Of a DNA stretch of 64,000 nucleotides, positions 36,020 through 46,054 are shown one piece after another. Below the pieces are notes generated by a model, which did no database searches, was not told the DNA's origin, and was given only the letters and a program-made list of their open reading frames with translations. The DNA lies in the NCBI RefSeq assembly GCF_015155755.1, contig NZ_VWPI01000124.1, positions 1 to 64,000 on the forward strand. Reading direction: 5' to 3'. A program made the translations under genes and the position numbers. Within the stretch, counting starts at the first letter, position 1; the number at the start of each line of letters is the position of its first letter. The stretch comes from Komagataeibacter sp. FXV3. GTDB lineage: Bacteria > Pseudomonadota > Alphaproteobacteria > Acetobacterales > Acetobacteraceae.

Positions 36020-36769
36020 TCAGCGTTCGGTAACGCGTTTCGGTATCCTGGCGCGGTTGTTAAGCCACATTACACCCAATATGTCCCGGATGCCGACAAT
36101 GGCCCGTTTGAGATTGGTATATTTGGAAGATCCATGCAGCCGGTTACGGTGATCGACCGAAAGACAGGCCAGCGGTACGCCCCGCCTGCCCATAAGGGAC
36201 GGCAGGAAGCGGTGCAGCCCCTCAAACTGGGGCAGCCCAAGGAAATCCACGCGCCGGAATGCCTTCAGCGACGCCCCGGTATCAGGGCAACCATCATCAA
36301 GCAGGCGACGGCGCAGGCCATTGGCAAAACGTGAGGCCAGCCTGCGCGACATGGTATCACGCCGTCTGGTTCGCACGCCCACAACCAGGGGCGCGCGCCC
36401 TTTTGCCATGCGGCACATTTCCAGCATGGCGGCGAAATCAGCAGGATTATCCTGTCCGTCACCATCCATCAGGATGACCCACTCACCGCGCGCGGCTTCA
36501 ATGCCGGTGCGCAGGCCAGCGGATTTTCCGTAAACCGTATCATGACCAAGGATACGCAGGTCAGGCAGGATGCCGTCACGCCTTACGGCTTCAAGCTGTG
36601 CGACCGTATCGTCTGTGCTGCCATCATCAACGAAAATGACTTCAGCCCCGGGCAACTGGCCAAGGACATCGGAAATTTCCTGACATACAGGCCGAATATT
36701 CGGCCCTTCATTCAGTACTGCCGCGATAATGGAGACAATGGGACGGTCGTCCGCCCCATTACCTGACAT
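36020..36769 (-). CDS. GT2 glycosyltransferase, polyprenyl-phosphate sugar synthase type
   Basis: 249 residues. The N-terminal GT-A fold shows IVSIIAAVLNEGPNI, VIFVDDGSTDDT and ILMDGDGQDNPADF, the DxD-containing pattern of dolichyl/undecaprenyl-phosphate sugar synthases (DPM1, ArnC-type). The C-terminal DHRNRLHGSSKYTNLKRA matches the same group (R-SKY motif). It has no C-terminal membrane helices of long GtrB types. It likely loads a sugar onto a polyprenyl carrier for the ArnT-like gene next door. I choose the ATG at 36769 since the longer frame starts with TTG. Confidence 0.88.
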   Translation of the reverse strand: MSGNGADDRPIVSIIAAVLNEGPNIRPVCQEISDVLGQLPGAEVIFVDDGSTDDTVAQLEAVRRDGILPDLRILGHDTVYGKSAGLRTGIEAARGEWVILMDGDGQDNPADFAAMLEMCRMAKGRAPLVVGVRTRRRDTMSRRLASRFANGLRRRLLDDGCPDTGASLKAFRRVDFLGLPQFEGLHRFLPSLMGRRGVPLACLSVDHRNRLHGSSKYTNLKRAIVGIRDILGVMWLNNRARIPKRVTER

Positions 36770-36790
36770 GCCGGTTGTCACCAATGATGA

Positions 36791-37285
36791 TCAGGCAGCA
36801 CGCTGGGACAGGGCCGTCGGCAGGTCACCGATGGACTTGTCAATAATCTTGCCGTCCGTATCTGCGGGCAGGCTTGCAGCCAGCGTTTCACGCGTGGCCT
36901 GAATGGCGATATCAACAGCCGTCTCACGCACTTCGCGCAGGGCGGAACGTTCTGCCGAAGCAATCCGGTCCTTTGCCATCTGTTCGCGCCGTGCGGCGAT
37001 TTCCTCGGCGTCCTTGCGGGCCTTCAGTGCGATATTGGCGGCTTCGCGCAGGGAATGTTCAACCAGTTCCTTGGCTTCGGCCAATGCCGCTTCGCGGTCA
37101 CGCGTCGCGTCCTCAAGCATCTGCTCGGCTTCACGGCGCAGGCGCGCTGCTTCATCAAGCTCTGCACGGATGCGCTCCGCCCGTCCGTCCAGCGCGCTCA
37201 CCAGGGGTTTCCATAGTGAACGCCCGAACAGGACAAAAAACAGGACAAAGGCAACAGCCGACCAGAAACGGGGATCATGAAACAT
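36791..37285 (-). CDS. atpF: ATP synthase F0 subunit b
   Basis: 164 residues. Peripheral stalk subunit: an N-terminal membrane helix (FWSAVAFVLFFVLFGRSLWKPL) followed by a long charged helix that pairs with subunit b' to hold F1. Last gene of the F0 cluster atpI-atpB-atpE-atpF'-atpF, 30 bases after b'. ATG at 37285. Confidence 0.93.
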   Translation of the reverse strand: MFHDPRFWSAVAFVLFFVLFGRSLWKPLVSALDGRAERIRAELDEAARLRREAEQMLEDATRDREAALAEAKELVEHSLREAANIALKARKDAEEIAARREQMAKDRIASAERSALREVRETAVDIAIQATRETLAASLPADTDGKIIDKSIGDLPTALSQRAA

Positions 37286-37315
37286 GATTATGACCTGTCT
37301 GTCTTGGGCAGCGGG

Positions 37316-37930
37316 TCAGAGACCACGTGCTGCCGCAGCAGAACCGACCTTTGCCGTCACGAAATCGGCCGGGGCGGCAATGCCGGATAACTGATGGATC
37401 AGCGTTTCCGCCGTCGTTGTCGAAATCTCGCGCACGGATGCCAGCGCCTGCCCGCGTGCCTGGGCAATGCGGGTTTCGGCATCCTGGATTTCCGTCGCCA
37501 GACGCGCGTTCATTTCCTCGGCCTGCCGGGCGGCGGCAAGACGCGCCTCCTCGACAACCTTGTCCACATTGGCCTGTGCATCAGCCAGTGCCTTGCGGCG
37601 GGCTTCATGCAGGTCGGCCACTGCTTCATCAGCGCGGGTCTTGGCCTTGTGCGCAATCCCGAGATCCGTCTCGATCGTCTGGCGACGCAGCGACAGGACC
37701 TTTTCCACCTTCGGCAGGGCCGAACGGCTCAGCAGAAGGTAAAGTACCAGGAAAATGCCAGCGCCCCATACCACCTGTCCGATGACATAGGGATTGCCGA
37801 AATCAAGCTGGGGCATGCCCTCGGCGCGCGCGCCAGGGGCAACCATGGCCATCAGCGGCAGAGCCAGCGCGGACGAGGCCAGAACTGTCCCCGCCCTTCG
37901 GATGTTGTCATACATCACGGCGCGCGCCAT
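37316..37930 (-). CDS. atpF2: ATP synthase F0 subunit b'
   Basis: 204 residues, somewhat longer than most b' subunits because of an N-terminal hydrophobic stretch (TVLASSALALPLMAMVAPGARA) that looks like a signal peptide ahead of the real membrane helix (VVWGAGIFLVLYLLL). The remainder is a long stalk helix with heptad-like Ala/Glu/Lys repeats. GGAGG six bases before the ATG. Alphaproteobacteria commonly carry two different b-type genes (also named atpG/atpX). Confidence 0.92.
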   Translation of the reverse strand: MARAVMYDNIRRAGTVLASSALALPLMAMVAPGARAEGMPQLDFGNPYVIGQVVWGAGIFLVLYLLLSRSALPKVEKVLSLRRQTIETDLGIAHKAKTRADEAVADLHEARRKALADAQANVDKVVEEARLAAARQAEEMNARLATEIQDAETRIAQARGQALASVREISTTTAETLIHQLSGIAAPADFVTAKVGSAAAARGL

Positions 37931-37946
37931 GTTCGCCTCCAGCGTA

Positions 37947-38171
37947 TCAGACGAACAGGATCAGGAACGCGATCAGAAGCGCATACAGGGCGACGGCTTC
38001 CGTCAGAGCGAAGCCCAGCATGCCGAGACCGAACACGTGCGGACGCGCGGACGGGTTGCGCGCGATGCTGCTGACCAGCGTGGAGAAGATGTTACCCAGG
38101 CCAATGCCAACGCCAGCGAGGGCGATAACGGCGATACCGGCACCAATTTCACGGGCTGCTGCGATATCCAT
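37947..38171 (-). CDS. atpE: ATP synthase F0 subunit c
   Basis: 74 residues, two helices joined by a polar ARNPS loop. The proton-binding carboxylate is Glu58 in [14 protein letters not shown]. It forms the rotating c-ring in the inner membrane. No Na+-binding pattern (a second Glu or Gln in the first helix) is evident, so proton coupling is likely. AAGGA upstream. Confidence 0.97.
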   Translation of the reverse strand: MDIAAAREIGAGIAVIALAGVGIGLGNIFSTLVSSIARNPSARPHVFGLGMLGFALTEAVALYALLIAFLILFV

Positions 38172-38232
38172 GTCTTGTTTTCCTTGTTTCAGACGTTCTG
38201 GATTGAAATAGATGGAAGCGGGGTTGGGGCCT

Positions 38233-38982
38233 TTAGTGGGCCACCGCCTCCCTCAGATAGATGCAGGTAAGGATTGCAAACACGTAGGCCTGCAAGGCAC
38301 CGACCAGCAATTCGAGTGCCATCAGCGCGATATTGATGACCACGGGACCAACGGCGATGATGTCACCGAAGAAGCCCAGACCGGCCAGCATGATCGTGAA
38401 GGCGGCAAACATGTCGAACATCACGTGACCGGCGACCATGTTGGCAAACAGACGGATCGACAGGCTCACGGGACGCGAAAGAAAGGAAAGGATCTCGATC
38501 GGGATCAGCAGCGGGGCCAGTGCCTTGGGGGCGCCGGCGGGCATGAAATGGGCGAAGAACTTCGCCCCCTGCACCTTGAGCGACACGATGATCGAGAGGC
38601 AGAACACCATCAGCGCCAGCGCCAGCGTCACGGCGATATGGCTGGTGAAGGCAAAGGAAAAAGGCAGCAGGCCAAGGTAGTTGCCAGCCAGGATGAAGAA
38701 GAACAGCGTGAACACGAACGGGAAGAAGGCCCGGCCTTCCGGACCAATCGTATCAACCGCCATGTTATGGATGAAGTCGTAGCACATTTCAGCTGCGGAC
38801 TGCAGCCGGCCCGGCACCACCGCCGCGGGACGCATGCCCACGTACAGGAATGCCAGAACCACAATGGCGGCAACAATCATCATCATGGGGGACTGGCTGA
38901 ACCGCAGGGATTCGCCAAGTGCACCCAAAACTGGATGGAGCTCGAACTGACCGAGCGCGTCGATGGATGATCCGGCCGCCAA
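38233..38982 (-). CDS. atpB: ATP synthase F0 subunit a
   Basis: 249 residues. Stator subunit that forms the proton half-channels beside the c-ring. The essential Arg lies in [12 protein letters not shown] and the C-terminal helix contains [20 protein letters not shown]. The start appears to be TTG at 38982 (reads [17 protein letters not shown]), with GGGAAG about seven bases before it and no in-frame ATG close by; this N-terminus matches those of related enzymes. Part of the F0 operon; 12 bases after atpI. Confidence 0.95.
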   Translation of the reverse strand: MAAGSSIDALGQFELHPVLGALGESLRFSQSPMMMIVAAIVVLAFLYVGMRPAAVVPGRLQSAAEMCYDFIHNMAVDTIGPEGRAFFPFVFTLFFFILAGNYLGLLPFSFAFTSHIAVTLALALMVFCLSIIVSLKVQGAKFFAHFMPAGAPKALAPLLIPIEILSFLSRPVSLSIRLFANMVAGHVMFDMFAAFTIMLAGLGFFGDIIAVGPVVINIALMALELLVGALQAYVFAILTCIYLREAVAH

Positions 38983-38994
38983 CTTCGTTCTTCC

Positions 38995-39336
38995 CTATAT
39001 CCGTCCAGAGCCGTCGTCCGGCCCCTTTGCCTCAGTGTTTATGGCATCGGGCCTGACAAGACGCCAGACATTAAGCACACCTGCCACACCACCCAGAAGC
39101 GAAAAGACGATCAGGAACCAGGGCTTCGTATGCAGCCAGTGGTCAAGCCCCCAGCCAATCGCAACCCCGACCACCAGCGCCGATACAAGTTCCGTTCCCG
39201 ACCTGATCACCAGGCCCAGATCGGACAGCGTCCCACCGGTGTCGCGGGCAGCGGGCGCGGGCGGGTTCATACGCTCGCGGGCTGCTTCCAGTCGCCGGTC
39301 AAAGGACTCGTCGGACGGGTCGTTATCCTTATCCAC
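38995..39336 (-). CDS. atpI: ATP synthase subunit I (AtpI-like)
   Basis: 113 residues, two predicted membrane helices (ELVSALVVGVAIGWGLDHWL and WFLIVFSLLGGVAGVLNVWRL) after a charged N-terminus. AtpI assists c-ring assembly and heads F0 operons of alphaproteobacteria. I take GTG at 39336 because GGGAGG lies eight bases before it; another GTG three codons earlier is too close to that site. First gene of the five-gene F0 cluster; F1 genes are outside the window. Confidence 0.85.
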   Translation of the reverse strand: MDKDNDPSDESFDRRLEAARERMNPPAPAARDTGGTLSDLGLVIRSGTELVSALVVGVAIGWGLDHWLHTKPWFLIVFSLLGGVAGVLNVWRLVRPDAINTEAKGPDDGSGRI

Positions 39337-39459
39337 TTCTCGCACCTCCCAAGGGTGCAGGCGCTAGCTAACGATGCTGCAATAACCTGTCAAGCAAGGG
39401 GTGGCAAACAAACGTGCCATCCCTGCATCTTTTTTCCCCGGTGGGGGTTCAATATGCCC

Positions 39460-40236
39460 TTATTCGCCGGAAGAACCACCGGGAATGACATCATAACCGG
39501 CGCTGCCGGGAAACGCGCCGGGCGGCGGGGCGTCGGCGGGTTCGACATGGATGGCCTGGTTGACGTCAGGCCCGATCTCACGCGCGTTGATGGCGGTTCC
39601 ATGATCCCCTGTCACACCGGTGCCGATGGCGTGCAGCGTCGCCCCCGGCTTGAGCCACGCGACAAGACGGGTTGCATTCTTTTCACCCACATACACGACG
39701 CTATGGTCACGCATGATCACACCCTGCGCCTTGCCCTGCATGTCATACAGGGGGGCCAGGATGGTCCCGTCCACCGGCACGTCGGGGCCGATGCTGGGGG
39801 AATCAATCACCGGGGCCGTGGCGGATGCGGGCGGATGCACGTCGGCGATACGGCGCCCACGCGGGCCGCTGACGGCATAGGCACGCACGATCGGCTGGCT
39901 TATGCCCTTCAGGCCATTGACGCTGACCTGTTCACCCGGCCGGGCGATGGTGGACAGTTCTTCCCCCAGATCGTGGGAAAAGAAAACCTGTGTCCCGTCC
40001 CCCAGCAGCATGCCGGACACCTGGCCCGCCGGGGTCAGGATATACTGCACAAGCTGCCCCGTGGTGACCGGCAGCGGCGTCATGTCGAACACCGGGGTTA
40101 CCTGCGCCGCGGCCGGCGCGGCCGGCGCGGGCTGTGCGCCACCCCTGCTGGCGGCATGGGCACCGCCCGCCGCCAGACTGCCAGCCACAAGCACGCCCGC
40201 AAGCAGGCGGCAGGAGGAACGTCGATGAATGTCCAT
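39460..40236 (-). CDS. exported protein of unknown function
   Basis: 258 residues with a signal peptide (CRLLAGVLVAGSLAAGGAHA). The mature sequence is rich in Val, Gly and Pro. It contains two similar halves built around GxxVxxLxxKG-type stretches: TGQLVQYILTPAGQVSGMLLGDGTQVFFSHDLG and QGVIMRDHSVVYVGEKNATRLVAW. This looks like two copies of a small beta-barrel/OB-type unit. Such proteins are common as periplasmic factors in acetic acid bacteria; no function is known to me. Upstream of the F0 operon and separated from it by a 110-base spacer. Confidence 0.7.
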   Translation of the reverse strand: MDIHRRSSCRLLAGVLVAGSLAAGGAHAASRGGAQPAPAAPAAAQVTPVFDMTPLPVTTGQLVQYILTPAGQVSGMLLGDGTQVFFSHDLGEELSTIARPGEQVSVNGLKGISQPIVRAYAVSGPRGRRIADVHPPASATAPVIDSPSIGPDVPVDGTILAPLYDMQGKAQGVIMRDHSVVYVGEKNATRLVAWLKPGATLHAIGTGVTGDHGTAINAREIGPDVNQAIHVEPADAPPPGAFPGSAGYDVIPGGSSGE

Positions 40237-40334
40237 GCGGGTACCCGTCTTTCGTCTGTCTTAACCCCGGTCGTCCACCGGGCGTGCTATCTCATGCCAT
40301 CCCCGGCGCACAGGCAAGGGGCCTTGCTGTAGGA

Positions 40335-41915
40335 TCAGTGCCGGAAATGGCGCATACCTGTGAAGACCATGGCGATGCCGGCCTTATCGGCGGCGGCAAT
40401 CACCTCATCATCACGGATGGAGCCACCGGGCTGGATCACGGCTGTCGCCCCTGCGGCGATTGCGGCTTCCAGACCGTCCGCGAAGGGGAAGAACGCATCC
40501 GACGCCACGACACTGCCCTGGGTCAGCGGATGGTCGATGCCCGCGGCCTTCGCGGCGTCAGCGCTTTTGGTGGCGGCGATGCGCGCGGAATCAACGCGGC
40601 TCATCTGCCCCGCGCCAATTCCCACCGTGCTCTGGTCCTTGGCATAGACAATGGCGTTCGACTTGACGTGCTTGGCCACACGGAAGGCAAAGATCAGATC
40701 CGCCATTTCCGCCGGAGTCGGCGCGCGTTTCGTCACCACCTTCAGCGCATCGGGCGTGATGCGGCCGTTATCGCGTGTCTGGGCCAGGAAGCCACCCGCC
40801 ACCGAACGCACCACCACACCACCGGCCGCCGGGTCAGGCAGGGCGCCGGTCAGCAGCAGGCGCAGGTTCTTCTTGCGCGCAAGGATCTCACGCGCTTCGG
40901 CACTGGCATCGGGGGCGACGATCACCTCCGTGAAGATCGCGGCGATGCGTGATGCCGCCTCGGCTTCCAGCGTGCGGTTGAGTGCCACGATCCCGCCAAA
41001 GGCCGAAACCGGGTCGCAGCGCAGCGCCTGGTCCCATGCTTCGGCCTGCGTCGCCGCCACGGCCACGCCACAGGGGTTGGCGTGCTTGACAATCACGACG
41101 GCCGGGGCGTCAAATTCGGCCACGGCCTCGAATGCCGCGTCGGTGTCATTGATGTTGTTGTAGGACAGGGATTTGCCCTGCACCTGCGTTGCCGTGGCCA
41201 CGCCGGGGCGGGTGGAGCCATCGGTGTAGAAAGCCGCCTTCTGGTGCGGGTTTTCGCCATAGCGCAGGCTTTCGCGCTTCTCACCCGCCACGATCATGCG
41301 CGGGGGCAGCACCTCGCCTTCCTGCTTTGCAAACCATGCGGCAATGGCGGCGTCATAGGCGGCCGTGCGGGCATAGGCCGCACCGGCAAGCTTCTTGCGC
41401 TGCGCCAGCGTGGTGCCACCATTTTCCAGCGCGGTGATGATTTCACCATACTGCGCCGGATCGGTCACGATGGCGACATGGGCGTGGTTCTTGGCCGCCG
41501 CACGGATCAGGGCCGGACCGCCAATGTCGATGTTCTCGATGCAGTCCTCCGCTCCCGCGCCGGACGCCACCGTGGCCTCGAACGGGTACAGGTTGACGGC
41601 CACAAGGTCGATCGGGGCGATCTTGTGTTCTTCCATCTGGCTGACATGCGTGGGCAGGTCACGCCGGCCAAGGATGCCACCATGCACCTGCGGCACCAGT
41701 GTCTTGACGCGCCCATCAAGGATTTCCGGAAAACCGGTATGTTCGGACACATCACGCACCGGGATGCCGGCTTCGCGCAGGGTACGGGCGGAACCACCCG
41801 TCGAGAGGATCTCCGCGCCATGGGCGACAAGGGCGCGGGCAAGGTCAAGCAGGCCCTTCTTGTCGGAAACGGAAATCAGGGCACGCCGAACCGGCACGGT
41901 CTTCGGGGGGGTCAT
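40335..41915 (-). CDS. purH: bifunctional AICAR transformylase/IMP cyclohydrolase
   Basis: 526 residues. Catalyses the last two steps of de novo IMP synthesis. The N-terminal IMP cyclohydrolase has [22 protein letters not shown] and [17 protein letters not shown]. The C-terminal transformylase has [11 protein letters not shown], the catalytic KHANPCG, and [31 protein letters not shown]. It ends in the family C-terminal GMRHFRH. The ATG at 41915 is chosen; a GTG six codons upstream is the alternative. Genes around it are all on the same strand. Confidence 0.96.
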   Translation of the reverse strand: MTPPKTVPVRRALISVSDKKGLLDLARALVAHGAEILSTGGSARTLREAGIPVRDVSEHTGFPEILDGRVKTLVPQVHGGILGRRDLPTHVSQMEEHKIAPIDLVAVNLYPFEATVASGAGAEDCIENIDIGGPALIRAAAKNHAHVAIVTDPAQYGEIITALENGGTTLAQRKKLAGAAYARTAAYDAAIAAWFAKQEGEVLPPRMIVAGEKRESLRYGENPHQKAAFYTDGSTRPGVATATQVQGKSLSYNNINDTDAAFEAVAEFDAPAVVIVKHANPCGVAVAATQAEAWDQALRCDPVSAFGGIVALNRTLEAEAASRIAAIFTEVIVAPDASAEAREILARKKNLRLLLTGALPDPAAGGVVVRSVAGGFLAQTRDNGRITPDALKVVTKRAPTPAEMADLIFAFRVAKHVKSNAIVYAKDQSTVGIGAGQMSRVDSARIAATKSADAAKAAGIDHPLTQGSVVASDAFFPFADGLEAAIAAGATAVIQPGGSIRDDEVIAAADKAGIAMVFTGMRHFRH

Positions 41916-42028
41916 CAGCAGGTGACCTTTCACGCAAGCTGGAAATGGGCCAATCCGGGTGGATTAGTCCAACCGCGTGATGCGGGGCAATAAGCGAAAT
42001 GCCATAACTGCTCCATTCTGGGCGGAAA

Positions 42029-42841
42029 TCAGCCCTGACAGGCCGCCCGGAGGGTCGCCAGCAGGTCGGGACGGCGTGGCAATGCAACCCCGTCCCATGC
42101 CACGACTTCCCGCACGGACAGGCTGTTGAGGGTGAAGACCGCCGCCGCCTGACGCAACCGCGCGGGTGAAATACGCCCCACTTGCACGATCCCTGCATCC
42201 ACCAGCACCCCACGGGCCGTTCCGGGCAATGCGCCATCGCTGACCGGGGGGGTGACAGGCTGCCCGTCAAGGCAGGCGACCAGCGTGCTGGCGCTGGTTT
42301 CAGCCACGAAACCCGCATGGTTGAGCAGGATGGCATCATCCGCACCCTGTTCCGCCGCCTCCATCCGCGCCAGAATGGATGGCAGGTAATTCAGGCTTTT
42401 TATCCGTGACAGGATGCTGCACTCATCACGCCGGTGGGATGCGGTGACCAGACGCACCGGGGTTGCGGGCGGCAGGCCGGATGAAGTGGTCAGCAGCACT
42501 GTTGGCGAGACCTGTGCGGGCGGCAGCAGGCCGCGTGGTCCCACCCCACGGGTGCAGGTCAGGCGCAATGATCCCGTTTGCAGCCCGCTGGCATCCAGCA
42601 GGGCCGCAATACCCGCCGCAATGGCCGCCCGGTCAGGGGATGGCAGCCTGATGGCCGCCGCCCCCTGCGCCAGACGGTTCATGTGGCGATCGAAATGCCG
42701 GACCTGTCCGCCCGCAACCCGCATGGTCTCGAACAGGCCATCGCCCAGCAGGAAGCCCCGGTCCGCCGTGTCCACGCATGCGCCGCCCGCGGGCAGGATC
42801 CGGCCATTGAGCCATATGGGCAGGGAAACGGGTACGGTCAT
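42029..42841 (-). CDS. pabC: aminodeoxychorismate lyase (class IV aminotransferase fold)
   Basis: 270 residues. PLP enzyme that splits 4-amino-4-deoxychorismate to p-aminobenzoate and pyruvate for folate. The fold-type IV markers are DRGFLLGDGLFETM near residue 27, the PLP lysine in RIKSLNYLPS, and the ETSASTLVA loop. A branched-chain or D-amino acid transaminase is the other reading, but its start overlaps the stop of pabB by four bases, which strongly supports PabC. Confidence 0.87.
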   Translation of the reverse strand: MTVPVSLPIWLNGRILPAGGACVDTADRGFLLGDGLFETMRVAGGQVRHFDRHMNRLAQGAAAIRLPSPDRAAIAAGIAALLDASGLQTGSLRLTCTRGVGPRGLLPPAQVSPTVLLTTSSGLPPATPVRLVTASHRRDECSILSRIKSLNYLPSILARMEAAEQGADDAILLNHAGFVAETSASTLVACLDGQPVTPPVSDGALPGTARGVLVDAGIVQVGRISPARLRQAAAVFTLNSLSVREVVAWDGVALPRRPDLLATLRAACQG

Positions 42842-44220
42842 GGAGATCCTCCATCCGGGCTGTCATGGAAAATATCCAGCAGGGCCGCGATTTTCAGCTG
42901 CATTTCACGATATTCACGCATCGGGTCGGATTCAAAGGTGATGCCCCCGCCCGCCGCCGCGATGATGCACTCCGGCGTCATGGACAACGCGCGGATGATG
43001 ACGGAACTGTCCATGGCCCCATCGCACCCGATCCATGCCACCGTGCCGCAATAGGCCCCACGGGCGGAGGCCTCCAGTTCATCAATGATCTGCATGGCGC
43101 GATGCTTGGGCGCGCCCGTAACCGAACCCGGCGGCAGTGTGGCGGCCAGCAGGTCGAAGGCATCACAGCCCGTACGCAGTTGCCCCGTGACCTCGGACAC
43201 CAGATGGTGGACATGGGCAAACCGTTCCACGCCAAACAGTTCGGGCACGCTGACGCTGCCGATACGGGCCACACGGCCGATGTCATTGCGCATGAGGTCC
43301 ACGATCATCAGGTTTTCGGCCCGTTCCTTCGCATCATGGCGCAGGTGACGGGCCAGTTGCGCATCTTCCGCCGCCGACCGGCCGCGCGGGGCGGTGCCCT
43401 TTATGGGCCGGGTGCGCACCGTGCCATCGGGACCAAGGGCGATGAACCGCTCGGGCGAGGCACTGAGCAGGGCAAATGCCCCATCACATGACAGGAAAGC
43501 CCCGAACGGCGCGGGGGACCCGGCCCGCAACGCACGATAGACATCCACCGGCCCAAGCCCGGCGGGTCGGGCGGCATACATGCGCCCGGTCATGTTGACC
43601 TGAAACACCTCGCCCACCGCGATCCGTTCCACCGCCTGCGCCACACCGGCGCAATAGGCCGCGCCATCCTGATCCGGCCTGAAAGGCAGGGCGGGCAATG
43701 CGGGGATCGCCCCTGCCGGACCAACCGCTTCCCACTGCGCCACCAGACGGGCAACCCGATCAGCAGGCAGGGCCACAGGGTCATGACCCGCCAGCCACGC
43801 CCGGCCCTGCAGACGGTCAAGGACAAAGGCATGGTCATAAATACCGAACGCAGCCTCCGGCTGCGTCGGGTCATCCTTATGCCGGGTCATGATCCCCGTC
43901 CCGCGCAGCCCTGCGCCGTAACCGGCAAACCCGATCGCCCCACCGGCAAAAGGCAGACCAGCAGGACAGCCACCAACCGGCAGAGCGTCCCGCAGCACCG
44001 CCAGCAGGTCACGGTCCACCGCCACGCCATCCAGCCGGCATCGGCCTGCACGCTGGACCACCACATGCACCGGGTCACGGCAGATGATGACCCAGCGCGC
44101 CCGGTCACCAACCGTGCCCCCGCTATCCAGACAGGCAAGCCATGGCAGGTGTCCCCACGCCGCCAGTATGGCGTCCACATCCCGCCAGGGCAGGGGCAGG
44201 CTTACGCCGTCCCTAGCCAT
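42838..44220 (-). CDS. pabB: aminodeoxychorismate synthase component I
   Basis: 460 residues. Converts chorismate plus ammonia to aminodeoxychorismate. The chorismate-binding domain shows FQVNMTGRMYA, the P-I-K-G-T segment RTRPIKGTAPRG, ENLMIVDLMRNDIGRV, PGSVTGAPKHRAMQIIDELE and GGGITFESDP. The PIKGT lysine favours PabB over anthranilate synthase, which has PIAGT. The start at 44220 sits inside the end of the EI gene; the longer frame is antiparallel to nothing and lacks homology. The glutamine amidotransferase partner PabA is not nearby. Confidence 0.92.
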   Translation of the reverse strand: MARDGVSLPLPWRDVDAILAAWGHLPWLACLDSGGTVGDRARWVIICRDPVHVVVQRAGRCRLDGVAVDRDLLAVLRDALPVGGCPAGLPFAGGAIGFAGYGAGLRGTGIMTRHKDDPTQPEAAFGIYDHAFVLDRLQGRAWLAGHDPVALPADRVARLVAQWEAVGPAGAIPALPALPFRPDQDGAAYCAGVAQAVERIAVGEVFQVNMTGRMYAARPAGLGPVDVYRALRAGSPAPFGAFLSCDGAFALLSASPERFIALGPDGTVRTRPIKGTAPRGRSAAEDAQLARHLRHDAKERAENLMIVDLMRNDIGRVARIGSVSVPELFGVERFAHVHHLVSEVTGQLRTGCDAFDLLAATLPPGSVTGAPKHRAMQIIDELEASARGAYCGTVAWIGCDGAMDSSVIIRALSMTPECIIAAAGGGITFESDPMREYREMQLKIAALLDIFHDSPDGGSP

Positions 44221-46054
44221 CCCCGGGGTGCCGCAGGTCGTGGGTGTAGGTTGCCAGCATGGTGCGGACTTCATCCCCATCCGTCGCTTCCAGCGCGCGG
44301 CAGGCCATGCGACGGCAGTCATCCATGGCGGCCGCCCGGATCGCCCGCTTCACCCGTGGCACGGCGGAGGCATGCATGGAAAAGGACCGCACCCCCAGCC
44401 CCACCAGCAACGGCACCGCCAGCGGGTCGGACGCCAGTTCCCCACAGACGGAAACCGGCCTGCGCTGGCGCAGCCCCGCATCCGCTGTCATGCGCACCAG
44501 CCGCAGCACCGCCGGGTGCAGCGGGTCATACAGGGCCGCCACATCCGCTGCCGCCCGGTCGGCGGCAAGGGCGTACATGGTCAGGTCATTGGTACCGATG
44601 GCCAGGAATTCGGCTTCCTGCGCCAGCACATCGGCCATGAGGGCGGCGGCGGGCGTTTCAATCATGATGCCAAGCGGCGGTAACGGGTCGGGTATTTCCA
44701 TCCCTTTACGCCGCAGCCTGCGCCCGACGCGGGTATAAATGTCACGTGCGGCCCGTACTTCCCCCACCCCGGACACCATGGGCAACAGGACCCGGACCGG
44801 CCCCGCATGGGCCGCGCGCAGGATGGCGGCGAACTGCGTTTCCAGCAGGGCGCGATGCTGAAGCAGCAACCGGATGCCCCGCACGCCCAGCGCCGGATTG
44901 ACATCGCCCCCATTGCCAATACCCACGACGCGTGACAGGGCATCGCTGTTCTTTTCACTGCCCCAGTCCACCACGCGGATCGTGACCGGGTCGCCCGCCA
45001 TGGCCTCGATCAGGGGCAGGTAGATGGCTTCCTGCCGCGCTTCATCAGGCAGGGTATCGGTATTCATAAACAGGAATTCGCTGCGCAGCAGGCCAATGCC
45101 CGCCGCCCCCGACTGCGCCACCATCGGCAGTTCGGCCGGGATTTCCAGGTTGGCCTGCAGCGTCAGCACTTCCCCGCTGGACAGGCGGGCGGGCAGCCGG
45201 CGCAGCCGGCCCAGCATCTGGCGTTCACGCGCATAGGCCGCGACATCCACCCGTGCCGCCGCCGCCGTGCGGCTGGAGGGGCGGATAATGACCTGCCCCG
45301 TTGTCCCGTCCACCACCAGGCGCGTGCGCCGCCGCACCTGCGCCAGCAACCCGTGGGCAGCCAGCACGGCGGGAATGCCCAGCGCACGCAGCAGGATGGC
45401 GGTATGCCCGGTACTGCCGCCTTCTTCCGTCACGACGGCGGCAATGCGGGAGGGATCGATCAGGGCGGCATCGGCGGGGCGCAACTGCTCGGCGACCAGA
45501 ATGGCCCCGTCCGGCAGGGCGGAAAAGGAACGATAGGGCGTGCCACTAAGGTTACGGACCAGCCTGCGCCCGATTTCACGGAATTCGCCCGCCCGCCTGC
45601 GGGCCGCCACCGCGTCCTCGCCCTGTGGCGCGGGACGGTCGGGCGGTGCGAGCATGTGGGCGGCCAGCGCCTCGGTTTCCTGCATGACGGCGGCTTCGGC
45701 CAGCATGCCGTGTTCCAGCCGCCCCTCGATCCCGCGGCGCAGGCGCGAAGGTCCCAGCATGCGCCGATAGACTTCCAGCAGGGAGCCAATTTCAACCTGC
45801 CCGTCTTCCGGCAGCAGGGCCAGACGGTCATGCAGCCGACCAAGCTGGGCCACGGAACGGCTTATGGCATCATGCAGACGGGTACGTTCATGCGCCGGGT
45901 TACAGTCCCGGCGCGCCATATCCACTGGCGGGGGGACCGGTTCATGCGCGACAGCGGCGTAACCGATCGCGACACCGGGGGAGACAGGCTGGCCTTCCAG
46001 CCGTATTTCTCCCGCGCGGGGACGCTGCTGCGGACGGCGTTCAGTCGCCTTCAT
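44213..46054 (-). CDS. ptsP: phosphoenolpyruvate-protein phosphotransferase (EI)
   Basis: 613 residues. Transfers phosphate from PEP to HPr. The phosphohistidine is His217 in EEGGSTGHTAILLRALGIP, and the PEP-binding barrel has LRSEFLFMN, DWGSEKNSDALS and the cysteine-bearing VCGELASDP. There is no N-terminal GAF domain, so it is the short EI form. It is the last gene of hprK-rapZ-EIIA-HPr-EI on the minus strand. No sugar permease is present, so phosphate flow must be regulatory. ATG at 46054 overlaps the HPr gene by 14 bases. Confidence 0.93.
   Translation of the reverse strand: MKATERRPQQRPRAGEIRLEGQPVSPGVAIGYAAVAHEPVPPPVDMARRDCNPAHERTRLHDAISRSVAQLGRLHDRLALLPEDGQVEIGSLLEVYRRMLGPSRLRRGIEGRLEHGMLAEAAVMQETEALAAHMLAPPDRPAPQGEDAVAARRRAGEFREIGRRLVRNLSGTPYRSFSALPDGAILVAEQLRPADAALIDPSRIAAVVTEEGGSTGHTAILLRALGIPAVLAAHGLLAQVRRRTRLVVDGTTGQVIIRPSSRTAAAARVDVAAYARERQMLGRLRRLPARLSSGEVLTLQANLEIPAELPMVAQSGAAGIGLLRSEFLFMNTDTLPDEARQEAIYLPLIEAMAGDPVTIRVVDWGSEKNSDALSRVVGIGNGGDVNPALGVRGIRLLLQHRALLETQFAAILRAAHAGPVRVLLPMVSGVGEVRAARDIYTRVGRRLRRKGMEIPDPLPPLGIMIETPAAALMADVLAQEAEFLAIGTNDLTMYALAADRAAADVAALYDPLHPAVLRLVRMTADAGLRQRRPVSVCGELASDPLAVPLLVGLGVRSFSMHASAVPRVKRAIRAAAMDDCRRMACRALEATDGDEVRTMLATYTHDLRHPGDG

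Noticed and set aside
37316-37930. Second b-type ATP synthase gene as a duplication or pseudogene
   Set aside because: Alphaproteobacteria normally have b and b' side by side; both look intact.
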